Assembly (NCBI RefSeq): GCF_001695575.1
Contig: NZ_LUAX01000001.1
Location: 1,488,001-1,552,000, forward strand
DNA: 64,000 bases
Direction: 5' to 3'
DNA from: Vibrio europaeus
GTDB taxonomy: Bacteria > Pseudomonadota > Gammaproteobacteria > Enterobacterales > Vibrionaceae
Shown here: one piece after another, positions 1-9,398 of the stretch
How positions within the stretch are numbered: the first letter of the stretch is position 1
How the letters are laid out: the number at the start of each line of letters is the position of its first letter
The notes under the pieces: model-generated
Databases searched by the model: none
The model's input: the letters and a program-made list of their open reading frames with translations, nothing else
Told to the model about the DNA's origin: nothing
Made by a program: the position numbers and the translations under genes

Positions 1-1
1 C

Positions 2-304
2 AAGCTACAAATCTATGTTGAGCACTATTTGTATGCCGATGTTGAGCTCGACCTTAAAGCACCAAGTGTAAAAGAAGTGACTTTACAAGAGCATCAACCA
101 GAACTGTTGACGGCAGAGCCTGCCACTGACAATCAAGTTGTTCAGGTCGGTTTAATGGAAGATGTAACACCTACTGTCCATAAGGTTGAGTTCTTGAAAA
201 GCTATCGATTCGACCAAAAACGCCGTATGCGTAGTACGGAAACGCACTTCCTCGATCACCCTTTAATGGGCGTGATCATCCAAGTCCGTCGAGTAAATCA
301 ATAA
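2..304 (+). CDS. csiV: CsiV-type peptidoglycan-binding protein, C-terminal part only
   Basis: The frame is open from the window edge, so this is the last 100 residues of a gene that starts upstream. The visible part has a segment LQIYVEHYLYADVEL, an acidic low-complexity stretch, and the ending RRMRSTETHFLDHPLMGVII, which I recognise as the hallmark tail of the CsiV family. CsiV is known from V. cholerae as a periplasmic peptidoglycan-binding protein that supports PBP1A through LpoA. A rho-independent terminator follows directly. The assignment rests on the tail motif; the signal peptide and N-terminal half are outside the window. Confidence 0.75.
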   Translation, partial: KLQIYVEHYLYADVELDLKAPSVKEVTLQEHQPELLTAEPATDNQVVQVGLMEDVTPTVHKVEFLKSYRFDQKRRMRSTETHFLDHPLMGVIIQVRRVNQ

Positions 305-311
305 TCGAGAG

Positions 312-337
312 AGCCCTCAAACGAGGGCTTTTTATTT
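312..337 (+). terminator. Rho-independent terminator after csiV
   Basis: Stem AGCCCTC (312-318) / GAGGGCT (323-329) with an AAAC loop, followed by TTTTATTT. The next gene's ATG at 338 begins right after the T-run, and the only Shine-Dalgarno-like sequence for it (GAGGG, 323-327) is inside the 3' arm of this hairpin. Confidence 0.85.
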
Positions 338-877
338 ATGAGTCCAGATTACCAAATCATCACCCGAGAATTAGTCCTTAGGCTAATCACCAGTGAAGAA
401 AGTGAATCTTTACAAGGCCGTGTGATTAACTCGCCTAGCCTTCACCGCTGGATTGATTGGTGCAATGCCGATTTCTCTATTGATGACGCCGAACGATTTA
501 TCCTAGCCACTCGCTTAAACTGGGTGAAATCTGAAGCCTATGGCTTTGGTGTATTTTGCCGTTCGAGTGACAAGTTACTTGGCATGGTTGCGATTAATGA
601 GCTCTACCATACCTTTAACATGGCGAGTATTGGCTACTGGATTACCGATGAACATCAAGGTCAGGGGCTCGGTGTAAAAGCGGTCAATGCTTTAATCGAG
701 TTTTGCTTCGCCCAACTTAAACTAACGCGAGTAGAAGTGGTCTGCGACCCAGATAACCTGCCTAGCCAAAAGTTGATAGAGTCTTGTGGCGGTCTGCTAG
801 AAGCCAAAGCGCGCAATCGCTTTATCTTCAACGGTAAACCTAAAACAGGCCTTATATACTCAGTCATACCTAATTAA
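338..877 (+). CDS. GNAT family N-acetyltransferase (RimJ/RimL-like)
   Basis: A 179-residue cytoplasmic protein with the RimJ/RimL-type layout: ELVLRLITSEES near the start, GMVAINELYHTFNMASIGYWI as the central strand, and the acetyl-CoA binding loop GQGLGVKAVNALIEF with the expected Q/R-x-x-G-x-G/A spacing, then a final NLPSQKLIESCGG segment typical of these enzymes. It would transfer an acetyl group from acetyl-CoA to a protein N-terminus, amino acid or small amine; the substrate cannot be read from sequence. The start lies directly behind the csiV terminator, so it may be expressed only by read-through or from a promoter inside csiV. A bidirectional terminator separates it from convergent ndh. 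Confidence 0.85.
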   Translation: MSPDYQIITRELVLRLITSEESESLQGRVINSPSLHRWIDWCNADFSIDDAERFILATRLNWVKSEAYGFGVFCRSSDKLLGMVAINELYHTFNMASIGYWITDEHQGQGLGVKAVNALIEFCFAQLKLTRVEVVCDPDNLPSQKLIESCGGLLEAKARNRFIFNGKPKTGLIYSVIPN

Positions 878-899
878 GTTTCAAGACGTAGCCCAAACC

Positions 900-927
900 A
901 AAAAAGAGCGCCGAAGCGCTCTTTTTA
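900..927. terminator. Bidirectional terminator between the GNAT gene and ndh
   Basis: A-run, AAAAGAGCGC stem, CGAA loop and GCGCTCTTTT stem ending in T-run. The symmetric A and T runs let it serve the plus-strand acetyltransferase and the minus-strand ndh, which converge here. Confidence 0.85.
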
Positions 928-942
928 GAATTCGTTCATTGA

Positions 943-2232
943 TTAATGAAGCTTAAGGTTTGGTCTTAACACTCGGTTAATACGTCCCATTAGGATGATC
1001 AAACCTGTCTTGAACACGCCATGAAGCGCCATCTGGTGCAAGCGGTACAAAGAGATATACACGACACGTGCGATTCGACCTTCTACCATCATAGAACCTT
1101 TGGTTAAGTTACCCATTAAGCTACCCACGGTTGAGAAGCGACTTAATGACACCAAAGAACCTTTGTCTTTGTAGATATAAGGCTTTGTTTCACGACCATT
1201 AAGCTTAGCAACAATGTTAGCGAAAGCACGGCTCGACATCTGGTGTGCTGCTTGAGCACGCGGTGGAACAAACGAACCATCCGCTTGAGTACACTGAGCC
1301 AAATCACCGATCACGAAGATATCGTCATCGCGCGTGGTTTGCAGTGTGTCTTTAACCACAAGCTGGTTGATACGGTTGGTTTCTAGACCCGCAATGTCTT
1401 TGATAAAGTCAGGTGCTTTGATACCTGCAGCCCAAACCATAATCTGAGCAGGGATCTTGTCACCATCTTTAGTCACTAAGCCATCTTCATCAGCTTGAGT
1501 CACCATAGTCGCAGTGCGGACGTTCACCCCTAGCTTAGTCAGTTCCTGATGCGCAGCGCCAGAAATGCGCGGTGGTAGCGCAGGCAAAATACGCTCGCCC
1601 GCTTCGATAAGGTTGACGTTAAGCTTGCTTGAGTCAAGGTCACCAAAACCGTACGTACGTAGCTCTTTTACCGCATTGTGCAGTTCTGCCGACAGCTCTA
1701 CACCTGTTGCACCCGCACCAACAATCGCGATATCCACAGTGCCATTACCATTTTTGGCATGTAGCTTTAGGAACTCGTTGTTCATTTGAGTGCGGAAGCG
1801 ATGTGCTTGTTCTGGACTATCTAAGAAAATACAGTTGTCGCGAACGCCGGGAGTATTGAAGTCATTAGAAGTAGAGCCAATTGCCATGACTAGAATGTCA
1901 TACTCAAGCTCGCGGCTAGGCATCAGCAGCTCATCGTTATCATCTTTCAACTCACGCAGTTTAATCACTTTACGCTCGCGATCGATATCTTCTAGGCTGC
2001 CCATTTGAAAATCAAAGTGGTGGTTTTTGGCATGCGCGCGGTAGCTAAGTGCATCCACACCCTCATCAAGAGAGCCCGTCGCAACTTCATGCAGAAGGGG
2101 TTTCCATAAGTGGCTCGCCTTGCGGTCAACTAAAGTGACTTTAGCGCGACCTTTGCGGCCAAGTGTACGACCTAATTTGGTGACAAGCTCCAGTCCGCCT
2201 GCACCGCCGCCTACTACGATAATTCGTGTCAC
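943..2232 (-). CDS. ndh: Type II NADH dehydrogenase (NDH-2)
   Basis: A 429-residue single-subunit, non-proton-pumping NADH:quinone oxidoreductase on the inner face of the cytoplasmic membrane. The N-terminus has the FAD-binding Rossmann motif [10 protein letters not shown] (about residues 6-15), a second NADH-binding fold has [15 protein letters not shown] (about 170-184), and a third motif VIGDLAQ (about 307-313) binds FAD. The C-terminal part is amphipathic and basic, as expected for membrane association. Length matches E. coli Ndh. It is the last gene of the hinT-ycfP-ndh neighbourhood but has its own promoter and an FNR-type operator upstream, which fits the known anaerobic repression of ndh by FNR. 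Confidence 0.97.
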   Translation of the reverse strand: MTRIIVVGGGAGGLELVTKLGRTLGRKGRAKVTLVDRKASHLWKPLLHEVATGSLDEGVDALSYRAHAKNHHFDFQMGSLEDIDRERKVIKLRELKDDNDELLMPSRELEYDILVMAIGSTSNDFNTPGVRDNCIFLDSPEQAHRFRTQMNNEFLKLHAKNGNGTVDIAIVGAGATGVELSAELHNAVKELRTYGFGDLDSSKLNVNLIEAGERILPALPPRISGAAHQELTKLGVNVRTATMVTQADEDGLVTKDGDKIPAQIMVWAAGIKAPDFIKDIAGLETNRINQLVVKDTLQTTRDDDIFVIGDLAQCTQADGSFVPPRAQAAHQMSSRAFANIVAKLNGRETKPYIYKDKGSLVSLSRFSTVGSLMGNLTKGSMMVEGRIARVVYISLYRLHQMALHGVFKTGLIILMGRINRVLRPNLKLH

Positions 2233-2454
2233 AGCAACTTCCTCAAAAAATAAAATAAAACTGAATCAAGCCGAAAGTCGACTCGATGGAATTCTGTATT
2301 TTTGGTCTAGGGGCGATTTTCTTCGCACACAGTCTAGACATAGAGGGCCAACAAATATGACACGCTTATTGGATAAAAGAGCCGAATCACTCAATGCTAC
2401 AGGTTTGACGTAGCTCACTATTGGGCAAGTTTTTTACTCGCTCTCAATTTTTTT

Positions 2455-2468
2455 TTGATATTTATCAA
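2455..2468 (-). promoter_or_regulatory. FNR/Anr-type operator upstream of ndh
   Basis: TTGATATTTATCAA is an exact match to the FNR consensus TTGAT-N4-ATCAA. It lies about 225 bp before the ndh start and, by my promoter call, just downstream of the transcription start (about +13 to +26), a position that fits repression. In E. coli ndh is a classic FNR-repressed gene. That the site is used here is inference. Confidence 0.8.
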
Positions 2469-2486
2469 AAAATTTGTAGTGAGTTC

Positions 2487-2514
2487 ATTATATAGAGCAA
2501 AACATGACACGCAA
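2487..2514 (-). promoter_or_regulatory. Putative sigma-70 promoter of ndh
   Basis: On the minus strand a perfect TATAAT (-10, 2487-2492) is preceded at 16 bp by TTGCGT (-35, 2509-2514). The start of transcription would be near 2480, giving a long ndh leader of about 250 nt. The ycfP terminator lies upstream at 2571-2598, so ndh needs its own promoter. Confidence 0.6.
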
Positions 2515-2570
2515 CTAAAGATTCGCGTGATCCCACTAAATTTTGTAAGGACTAGAGTTGATTGAACAAT

Positions 2571-2598
2571 AAAAAAGCGACAGAGCCTACTCTGTCGC
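2571..2598 (-). terminator. Rho-independent terminator of ycfP
   Basis: On the minus strand GCGACAGAG / CTCTGTCGC forms a perfect 9-bp stem with a 4-nt loop, followed by TTTTTT. It separates ycfP from ndh. Confidence 0.88.
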
Positions 2599-2629
2599 CT
2601 ATACATTAGAAATCGATAAAAACTAGCGT

Positions 2630-3172
2630 TTAGTTTGCGTCTTTAAACGCTTTCATTGTTTGCAGATGTTGAGAGATTTTTTTGAACTTATGAGTCTGAG
2701 TTTCATCCCAGATAATGTTGTAATAGCTCTCTAACTCTGACGCCGTTTTACTGTTGTCGTGAATTTCATCGTCTTTCGACAAAATCACCAAACAATGTGC
2801 TCTGTTCTTTGTTCTAAATTCTGAAACACACTTAGTCGCAATGTCTTCATACTCTTCAGGTCGGTCAATACGTCCTTGCATGGTTAATTCTGGGTGCAAG
2901 TTCGGGTTAAAAATAACCTGTTTAATACCGCATAAAAAGCCAATTCTCTCTGACCAATAGCCACCAAGACCGACACCACAAATGATAGGGTTCTTATCAC
3001 CTGACTGCTCTATCACTTTGTGCACTTCTTTTAGCAAATGCTGCATATCGTGCTTTGGATGGAGAGTACTGTAGTTAATGAAACGTACGTCATCATCAAT
3101 AAACTGAAGTTGTAGTACTTTTTCATGGTTGCCTGGGCTGGTCGAATCAAAACCGTGTAAATAGATAATCAT
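2630..3172 (-). CDS. ycfP: YcfP family alpha/beta-fold protein (UPF0227)
   Basis: A 180-residue protein nearly collinear with E. coli YcfP, starting [19 protein letters not shown] and carrying [11 protein letters not shown] and FNPNLHPE segments. It looks like a small alpha/beta hydrolase (LHGFDS oxyanion-type strand), but the position of the nucleophile elbow reads GVGLGGYW, with glycine where serine would be expected. The E. coli protein has the same sequence, so the loss of serine is a family trait and not damage here. Function is unknown. Its own terminator follows, and the minus-strand neighbour thiK is 100 bp upstream. Confidence 0.93.
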   Translation of the reverse strand: MIIYLHGFDSTSPGNHEKVLQLQFIDDDVRFINYSTLHPKHDMQHLLKEVHKVIEQSGDKNPIICGVGLGGYWSERIGFLCGIKQVIFNPNLHPELTMQGRIDRPEEYEDIATKCVSEFRTKNRAHCLVILSKDDEIHDNSKTASELESYYNIIWDETQTHKFKKISQHLQTMKAFKDAN

Positions 3173-3272
3173 TGTAAATCCCTCGATCCTTGTGATTTTA
3201 ATCTACCATGAAAAATAAGGTTTAAAAGCTCACTGCGTGACTTTAAGCGCCCTGAACCATCAAACAGTGATC

Positions 3273-4127
3273 TTAACGGCAAATTGTTTCTTGCAGTTTA
3301 TGCGCTTGGGTTAAATATTGTTCATCTCCCCAAAGCTGATGGGCTAGCAGGTACCAAAGCATGGCCATCATCATTGCGCGTGGTTGCCAAGCCATTACCC
3401 CTTCAACCCAATCATCAACGCCTTCCACTCCTCTTAACTGACAATAACGATAGACGGCCTCTAATGGCTTTTCACCGCAGACATCAATGGAAAGCGTCAG
3501 ATCTAAGCGTGGATCCGCTATCGCAGCGTACTCCCAATCGATGACCTTGTTGCCAGCGTCAGATTTGACCATGTTGTAACCCGCTAAGTCAAAATGACAC
3601 AAGGTTTGACCGACATCCGCTAAGCTCGGCGAGGAGCGCCACTGATTGTAAATCGACACAAAAGGTTCAACTTTGTGCTCATCGTCGAGCAGCATCCAAT
3701 AGTGATCAACACGTGCAGTGAAATTGAAAGGCGCGACAGGAACACGTTGAGTGTCCATATCGTGAATCGAGATCATGGTTTTGAGTAGTGAGTCGAATGG
3801 TAGCCCTTGTGTGAGTGACTCCCCTTCAACCCAAGAGACTAACAGCCCTTGGTCATTGATGTGAACAGCTTGCGGAGATAAACCGCTAGATTCGATTGCC
3901 GTGAGTATTTGATACTCTTGAAAGCGAGAGATGGAGAAAGCTTTGGTGATGTTGGTTGTTGGCCTCCAGACAAATGATTGCCCATCTGAAGTGACCACTT
4001 TCCAACAACGGTTGGTCAGTCCCCCTGTTAGCGTTTGAGCATAGTCAGGGGGAATAGAAAAGAAGTGCTCTAGTGACAATAATGAACGGTCGAGTTGGCA
4101 TGCTTCACTCCACGACATTCGCGCCAT
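3273..4127 (-). CDS. thiK: Thiamine kinase, choline/aminoglycoside kinase fold
   Basis: A 284-residue phosphotransferase of the APH/choline kinase superfamily. It shows the catalytic Brenner motif HFDLAGYN and the metal-binding motif VIDWEYAA, then a helical C-terminus. Gene order (lpoB-like, ycfL upstream; ycfP downstream) matches E. coli ycfN/thiK, which phosphorylates thiamine to thiamine phosphate for salvage. The start ATG at 4127 has AAGGAG six bases upstream, so it is preferred over the second in-frame ATG three codons later. In E. coli nagZ lies between thiK and ycfP; here that gap is only 100 bp and holds no gene. Confidence 0.85.
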   Translation of the reverse strand: MARMSWSEACQLDRSLLSLEHFFSIPPDYAQTLTGGLTNRCWKVVTSDGQSFVWRPTTNITKAFSISRFQEYQILTAIESSGLSPQAVHINDQGLLVSWVEGESLTQGLPFDSLLKTMISIHDMDTQRVPVAPFNFTARVDHYWMLLDDEHKVEPFVSIYNQWRSSPSLADVGQTLCHFDLAGYNMVKSDAGNKVIDWEYAAIADPRLDLTLSIDVCGEKPLEAVYRYCQLRGVEGVDDWVEGVMAWQPRAMMMAMLWYLLAHQLWGDEQYLTQAHKLQETICR

Positions 4128-4158
4128 AGTACACTCCTTTTGTTACATAAAGCTTAGC

Positions 4159-4749
4159 TTATAGGCCTAAAAAGCTTTTTGATTCTTGCTTACGGATCTC
4201 GGTCTCATCTGCCCACTCAATCAGGCCAGTTTCTAGATCCATCAGACGCATGGTCATTTTGTAGTATACGTCTTTGTCGCTACCGGCATTCTTGTTAATG
4301 CTTGATAGGTTACCGTAAAGCATGTATTGAGCACCAACCATCTTACCAAACTGAATTGCTGTGCTTTGGTTCACTAGCTCATCATTATTTTGGAAGTTTA
4401 GCTGTTCGCGTACGGCTTCGACACGATCCATATCTACAAAACGGAACTTACCAGAATTCAGCATCTTAGTGCTGATAGAATCGGTAATTGACTCAGTATC
4501 GATATGTTCGCTTGTCTTGTTCTTGATACGTTCAACAAAAACGATCGGACGTGAATCACGCGTGATGGCAGCAACAGAGCCCGACATCATCATGCTGTCG
4601 ACCATTTCACCGGCAATTTTTTGCAAGTCTGTTGAACCAAAATCAATTGTTGTTGTTTCCACAGCCTGAGCGTCACCATAGCTTACTTGGTTAGAACAGC
4701 CACCAAGCACTACAGCCAAACCAAGTAATGCAATTACACTTTTTTTCAT
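4159..4749 (-). CDS. lpoB: LpoB-like outer-membrane lipoprotein, putative PBP activator
   Basis: A 196-residue lipoprotein: signal peptide with lipobox LGGC (Cys18), then a compact domain containing IVFVERIKNKTSEHIDT, FRFVDMDRVEAVREQL and AQYMLYGNLSS, the typical COG3417 fold. In E. coli LpoB reaches from the outer membrane to stimulate PBP1B. This protein lacks the long proline-rich spacer of the enteric protein, so the name is by family and position. It sits between ycfL and thiK as in E. coli, with a 39-bp gap to ycfL and probable co-transcription. Confidence 0.8.
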   Translation of the reverse strand: MKKSVIALLGLAVVLGGCSNQVSYGDAQAVETTTIDFGSTDLQKIAGEMVDSMMMSGSVAAITRDSRPIVFVERIKNKTSEHIDTESITDSISTKMLNSGKFRFVDMDRVEAVREQLNFQNNDELVNQSTAIQFGKMVGAQYMLYGNLSSINKNAGSDKDVYYKMTMRLMDLETGLIEWADETEIRKQESKSFLGL

Positions 4750-4788
4750 TGTCGGTTCCTTAGGATATCCTTTAGTTACTTCTTTAAA

Positions 4789-5184
4789 TTAGTTGTCTAG
4801 TTCACGGATTTGAACGCGGAATTGGCGTCCATTTGGATTGATAGAAATCTCTGAAATAGAAACCTCTTCAGCCCCGCGAAGAATGGTTTGACGCCATGGG
4901 CTAAGCTTGTTGTTCACTTCTAGCCCCTGATCGTCATACCAATAGAAACGGTATTGAATGTGTTGGTCGCCTTTGGTTTGATTTGCCAAACGCACTATGC
5001 CTCGTGCGCGACCATCTACATCAATCGTTGAAATATCTTCGATGCTTACACGTCCTGCTAGAACGTTATCCCCAAACAGAACCGTTTGAGAGGCACCATC
5101 GATACGCAGCCCAGCCGTGTTGCTGTTGCTCGCACATCCCATTAAGGTCAATGCTGCCGCGATTGAAATAAGCCATTTTTTCAT
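4789..5184 (-). CDS. ycfL: YcfL family lipoprotein (DUF1425)
   Basis: A 131-residue protein with a lipoprotein signal ending in LMGC (Cys17), followed by a single small beta-rich domain with the pattern YRFYWYDDQGLEV and SPWRQTILRGAEE, characteristic of DUF1425. Function is unknown; the conserved partner lpoB suggests an envelope role. Its ATG overlaps the upstream lipoprotein gene's stop (ATGA), which points to translational coupling. Confidence 0.85.
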   Translation of the reverse strand: MKKWLISIAAALTLMGCASNSNTAGLRIDGASQTVLFGDNVLAGRVSIEDISTIDVDGRARGIVRLANQTKGDQHIQYRFYWYDDQGLEVNNKLSPWRQTILRGAEEVSISEISINPNGRQFRVQIRELDN

Positions 5185-6578
5185 CGTATATTTCCTAGTT
5201 GTTTATGCCAAATGGTTGCGTTGTTACCTTGGCGCGAAAGCCAAACAAGCGTTGTACGACCAGACTCAACATTGAATGTATGAGTTTGACCAGCAACCTG
5301 TACAGATTGTTCCCCTGGTTCAACCACAGAACTCGCACTGTAAATCTCACCAGGTAATGTTATCCAACTGCGTGTATCCGGTTGCTCCGTCAGCGTGTTC
5401 CACACGTTAAACAGCGCATTACCTAAGTCGTCAGGGTTGTCCTTCGTTGCCTCTCGACGCAGTTCCTCTTTAGCCCACACTCGCAGAGCTTGGCGAATGA
5501 TGATAGATGGCATTCGCTCGGTCAGATTCTGCTTCGCCATCAGATTGACGTCTGTGAGCAAGCTTCCCGACACACTGCTGTCATTAAGTATTACAGGGCT
5601 AAATTTCTCTGCTGGTACGTTTTCGTAATAAGGCAGAGAAACAGTATAGAGACCACGGTTACTGCCTCGCGAGATCGGAAGTGTTTGTGTCCACCCGTTC
5701 ATCGCATCGACCACACCACGCTCATCAATAACGATCACCCGAGCTTTGTTCGCATCTAGGTAGCTCGCTTTACCATAACGCTTTTCAAGCTTAACCAAGT
5801 CTTCGCGCATACCTAAACGTTTAGCAACACGCTTAGTTCCATCAATCACCTGCTGGTTATCCGGCATCACGGCTAACGCACGACGATAGTCAACATAAGC
5901 GCCGTTGAGATCGTTGTCTGCTTCATACAGCAGTGCAGACAAATAGAGTAAGTAGCCACTTTGTATCGCTTGCAGCGTTTTGCCTGCGTCTGGATAATTC
6001 GCAAGGATACTACCCAAGTTTGGTGATACACCTTGTGCCTGCATCTGACTTTGAGCCGATTCAAGCTCACTCTCTCTATCTTTACGCGCACGCTCTTGCA
6101 CTTGGTTCGCACGACGCATTTCGATAATCGCACCTTCTAGGTCATTCTTTTTAAGATAGTTAAGACCTAAATAAAGATGTAAGAAACCCAGTTCGTAATC
6201 AGCAGGTTGATACGTTTTCAAGTTATCGTTAACCGCAAGTGCACTCAAGCTCATTGCTGTTTCTGATACCGAGATCGTTGCTTGATCTTGCTGTCCCCTA
6301 ACCGCTCGGTCACTGACTTCAAAAGCGCCCTTACTTTCTGGGTATTGTTGGTTTAGCAGATAAACTCTACCTATTTCCATATTATCGAGAATGTCGCCTG
6401 CTATCTCCTCAGGTAACAACTCTTCAGCTTCGTAATAGCGGCCGTTCTTAACGGTTTGGTGCAACTCACTGTTTTGCGCACTGTAATGACTAAAAAGATT
6501 GCCTACAGATAAATTGGCACAAGCGGAAAGAGCCAAGCTACTTGCTAAAGCAAACATGAGTCGAATGTGTTTATGCAC
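5181..6578 (-). CDS. COG3014-like lipoprotein with TPR-type repeats
   Basis: A 465-residue protein with a lipoprotein signal (LSAC, Cys20). The first half is helical with TPR-like stretches (YELGFLHLYLGLNYLKKNDLEG-type helix pairs, then GYLLYLSALLYEADNDLNGA), and the second half is beta-rich with a conserved SRGSNRGLYTVSLPYYE segment and IIIRQALRVWAKEEL. I recognise it as the COG3014 family found beside ycfL/lpoB in vibrios; function is unknown. It is the first gene of a minus-strand run that couples into ycfL by a 4-bp overlap. Confidence 0.75.
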   Translation of the reverse strand: MHKHIRLMFALASSLALSACANLSVGNLFSHYSAQNSELHQTVKNGRYYEAEELLPEEIAGDILDNMEIGRVYLLNQQYPESKGAFEVSDRAVRGQQDQATISVSETAMSLSALAVNDNLKTYQPADYELGFLHLYLGLNYLKKNDLEGAIIEMRRANQVQERARKDRESELESAQSQMQAQGVSPNLGSILANYPDAGKTLQAIQSGYLLYLSALLYEADNDLNGAYVDYRRALAVMPDNQQVIDGTKRVAKRLGMREDLVKLEKRYGKASYLDANKARVIVIDERGVVDAMNGWTQTLPISRGSNRGLYTVSLPYYENVPAEKFSPVILNDSSVSGSLLTDVNLMAKQNLTERMPSIIIRQALRVWAKEELRREATKDNPDDLGNALFNVWNTLTEQPDTRSWITLPGEIYSASSVVEPGEQSVQVAGQTHTFNVESGRTTLVWLSRQGNNATIWHKQLGNIR

Positions 6579-6688
6579 TTTCTACCCCAATTTTTGTATT
6601 ATTTGACACGATGACATGTCTCACATTTTAAAAAATTTAACGTTCGACATCAAACTTTTTAGAAAGTTCCATTAATATCAAAAATTTT

Positions 6689-7039
6689 TTAGCTCATTAG
6701 CATAGGGCCAAGCGGACGACCCCCCACTAAGTGCATATGTATATGGTAAACCTCTTGTCCACCATGAGAGTTACAGTTCATGATCAAACGGTAACCATCC
6801 TCATCAATACCTTCTTCTTTTGCCAGTTTGCGTGCCACGGTAAACATACGCCCCATGACAAGTTCATCTTCTTCTTCGATGTCATTGACGGTTGGAATCA
6901 GTTTATTTGGGATGATCAAAATGTGACTTGGAGCACGCGGATTGATGTCTCGAAATGCGGTAACTAAATCATCTTGATAGACAACATCTGCTGGGATTTC
7001 TTTGCGAATAATTTTGCTGAAAATGGTTTCTTCTGACAT
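6689..7039 (-). CDS. hinT: HIT family purine nucleoside phosphoramidase
   Basis: A 116-residue histidine-triad protein with the active-site signature [17 protein letters not shown] and the family start [21 protein letters not shown]. It hydrolyses adenosine or guanosine phosphoramidates and acyl-adenylates in the cytoplasm. I place the start at the ATG at 7039 (protein MSEETIF...), which has GGAG six bases upstream and matches E. coli HinT (MAEETIF...); a longer reading of four residues has no ribosome site. It heads the conserved hinT-ycfL-lpoB-thiK neighbourhood. Confidence 0.95.
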   Translation of the reverse strand: MSEETIFSKIIRKEIPADVVYQDDLVTAFRDINPRAPSHILIIPNKLIPTVNDIEEEDELVMGRMFTVARKLAKEEGIDEDGYRLIMNCNSHGGQEVYHIHMHLVGGRPLGPMLMS

Positions 7040-7263
7040 GAAGCGCTCCATTGGTACATTTATTGTTGATTAAGTTGAAACGAGTATGCGTCAAGCTTCG
7101 CAAAATCACAATAAAAAACGCTGTTCAGTTCACTTATTCGACAATCCGTTATTAGTCGCTAGCTAAATTTGTATTGTGCGTCAAAAAATGTGTGTCTCGG
7201 TATCAATACAATGGCTTTCTTTTTGTTAATTTTTTAAGACTTTATAATTACAGGGAGAGATCT

Positions 7264-9255
7264 ATGAAGGGCTCAGTGATTAGGCGCATGTACGCTGGGT
7301 TTGCATTGATCATTATTATGTTCATCGTTACGACGTTGATGATGATGCGAGGAATGCAACAAATCCATCAAAACTTCGAAGGTGTCTCAAACACCTCGTT
7401 GCCACTAGTTTCACAATCAAACCAAACCAGCGTTGCTTTATTGTCTGCCGACAAACTTTTTAAAGACTTTTTGACAACTCAAAGCTTTGAACGCATGGAT
7501 CAACTTTCAGAGCAATTCGCTCAAATGAAAGAAGCATATAACCAACAGCTATCAGCGTTGGAGCAAGTAAGCGTCGGCCAAACTGAACTGGAACAGTCAA
7601 TTGTCCAACTCAAAGAAATGGAGCAGAGTTACTTCGCAGAAGCGGAACAAGCAATGGGCAATTATCGCGCAATGTTTACCGCACAAGAAGAAGTGCAGCA
7701 ATCTACTCGACGCTTCCAACGCCTACATTCTGAGTTAAGTGTCGGAATGAAAGAGTACGTTGATGATCAAAGCAGTATTTCAGTTAAAGTGATGGCGAAA
7801 AGTTACTTCATCAAGTTAAAAGACGCCGAGCTCACCACTTCAGATGCCCTAGCGAGTAGCGATACCGAGTTGGTAACTCAAGCGGTGGCGAAAAATAAGA
7901 AAGCCGTTACCCACCTTAACTACGCATACCGCGGACTAACAACGCAAATGCCAGAAATCAAAAAGGCATTCGACGACTCTGTACAGCAGTTTACGCGTGA
8001 TGTCGGTAAAAAAGGTGGTGTGCTAGACCAACACAGCGCTTACTTAATCGCTAAGGATGCCCTATACGCCAACATCGCAAGTCTAACCCAGCAAGTTGAT
8101 GCAACTATGGCAGTGCTCAACTCATTCAGTGAAGTTGCGAAACAAGGCTTGAATGTGTCACTAAAAGAAGCCGGTGACGTATACGAGCAAGGTGTGGTTC
8201 GTTCAATCGCTATTGGCGCGATCGTTATCTTGATGGCCGTTGCGATTGGTTATCACATTGCTCACAGCGTGCGTGACCCACTCACTCGCATTCTGGGCAC
8301 TCTTGAGTCTCTTACTGAAGGTGATATGACCAAGCGTATCGAGATTCGCTACAACAATGAGTTCAGTCGAGTTAGCAACCACATCAACTCGCTTGCAGAT
8401 AATCTCCATGGCATTTTGGTTAAACTTAATGATGCATCCGATGATCTGACTCAAACAGCAACAACCAACCAGCAAACCTCTTCGCAAGCCCAATCACAGC
8501 TTAGTCAGCAACGTGAGCAAACGGCGAATGTTGCCACAGCAATGACCGAAATGGCGCACTCTGTTCAAGAGGTGGCACAAAGCGCTCAAAGCTCGCAGCA
8601 GATGGTTGAGCAGGTTGAAAAAGCCTCCGAGTCTGGCCGCCATATCATGGGTACCAACATCACAACCATCAACCAACTTGAAACGCGCCTCACTCAGTCC
8701 GTTGATGCGGTGAAAGATCTGCAAGCAATGAGTAGCCAAATCGGTAGTATCCTTGACGTTATCCGTAATATTGCCGAACAGACGAACCTATTGGCACTCA
8801 ATGCTGCTATCGAAGCGGCTCGTGCGGGTGAACAAGGCCGCGGCTTTGCGGTGGTGGCTGATGAGGTTCGAGTGTTGGCTCAACGCACAACAGAATCAAC
8901 CTCGGAAATTGAAAATATGATCAGCAATCTTCAAAGCAGCTCAACGTCAGCCAATAAGGTGATTCAAAGCTGTATGGATGATATGGAGCTTTCAGTAGAA
9001 CAAGCGTCTAACGCCAATAGTGCTATGGAAGAGATCCAAGGACTTATTATGGAGATTAGCCAAATGAGCGGCCATATCTCTCAAGCGGCGGCTGAGCAGA
9101 GTGAGACGACGGGCGATATTGCTCGTAACATTGAAGAGATCAACCTGATTGCCGGCTCTAGCTATCAAGCGATGGCACAAATAGCCCAGACCAGCGACAA
9201 CCTTTCCTCGTTGGCGAATCAACAAGGTGAGTTGGTCCATAGGTTTAAACTCTAG
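7264..9255 (+). CDS. Methyl-accepting chemotaxis protein
   Basis: A 663-residue chemoreceptor. A first membrane helix lies at about residues 10-32, then a large periplasmic helical sensor of about 280 residues, a second membrane helix at about 314-337, a HAMP domain ([20 protein letters not shown] region) and a cytoplasmic signalling domain with the highly conserved hairpin tip around [19 protein letters not shown] and [15 protein letters not shown]. There is no C-terminal NWETF-type pentapeptide. The periplasmic part is longer than a four-helix bundle and may be a helical bimodular domain; the ligand is unknown. The ATG at 7264 has GGGAG seven bases before it; the open frame upstream (from 7174) has no ribosome site. 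Confidence 0.95.
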   Translation: MKGSVIRRMYAGFALIIIMFIVTTLMMMRGMQQIHQNFEGVSNTSLPLVSQSNQTSVALLSADKLFKDFLTTQSFERMDQLSEQFAQMKEAYNQQLSALEQVSVGQTELEQSIVQLKEMEQSYFAEAEQAMGNYRAMFTAQEEVQQSTRRFQRLHSELSVGMKEYVDDQSSISVKVMAKSYFIKLKDAELTTSDALASSDTELVTQAVAKNKKAVTHLNYAYRGLTTQMPEIKKAFDDSVQQFTRDVGKKGGVLDQHSAYLIAKDALYANIASLTQQVDATMAVLNSFSEVAKQGLNVSLKEAGDVYEQGVVRSIAIGAIVILMAVAIGYHIAHSVRDPLTRILGTLESLTEGDMTKRIEIRYNNEFSRVSNHINSLADNLHGILVKLNDASDDLTQTATTNQQTSSQAQSQLSQQREQTANVATAMTEMAHSVQEVAQSAQSSQQMVEQVEKASESGRHIMGTNITTINQLETRLTQSVDAVKDLQAMSSQIGSILDVIRNIAEQTNLLALNAAIEAARAGEQGRGFAVVADEVRVLAQRTTESTSEIENMISNLQSSSTSANKVIQSCMDDMELSVEQASNANSAMEEIQGLIMEISQMSGHISQAAAEQSETTGDIARNIEEINLIAGSSYQAMAQIAQTSDNLSSLANQQGELVHRFKL

Positions 9256-9285
9256 AAAGTCAGAGCAATGTAATTTATTGAGATT

Positions 9286-9319
9286 GGGCGGCTATTTTTT
9301 ATAGCCGCCCTTGTTTTTT
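9286..9319 (+). terminator. Rho-independent terminator after the chemoreceptor gene
   Basis: GGGCGGCTA / TAGCCGCCC stem with a T-rich loop, followed by TTGTTTTTTA. Confidence 0.9.
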
Positions 9320-9398
9320 ATATCCCATGTCATTATATGGTTTATAGGCTTGCCCACTTTTCTTTCACTCTCTCGCAAGCCAAACATGAGGAAAAACT

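Noticed and set aside
2418..2606. Minus-strand 62-residue frame upstream of ndh
   Set aside because: It crosses the ycfP terminator, the ndh promoter and the FNR box, and has no ribosome site.
3284..3544. Plus-strand frame within thiK
   Set aside because: It is antisense to a well-supported gene and has no ribosome site.
7174..7263. Upstream start for the chemoreceptor
   Set aside because: The extra 30 residues are not chemoreceptor-like and lack a ribosome site, whereas ATG 7264 has a clear GGGAG.
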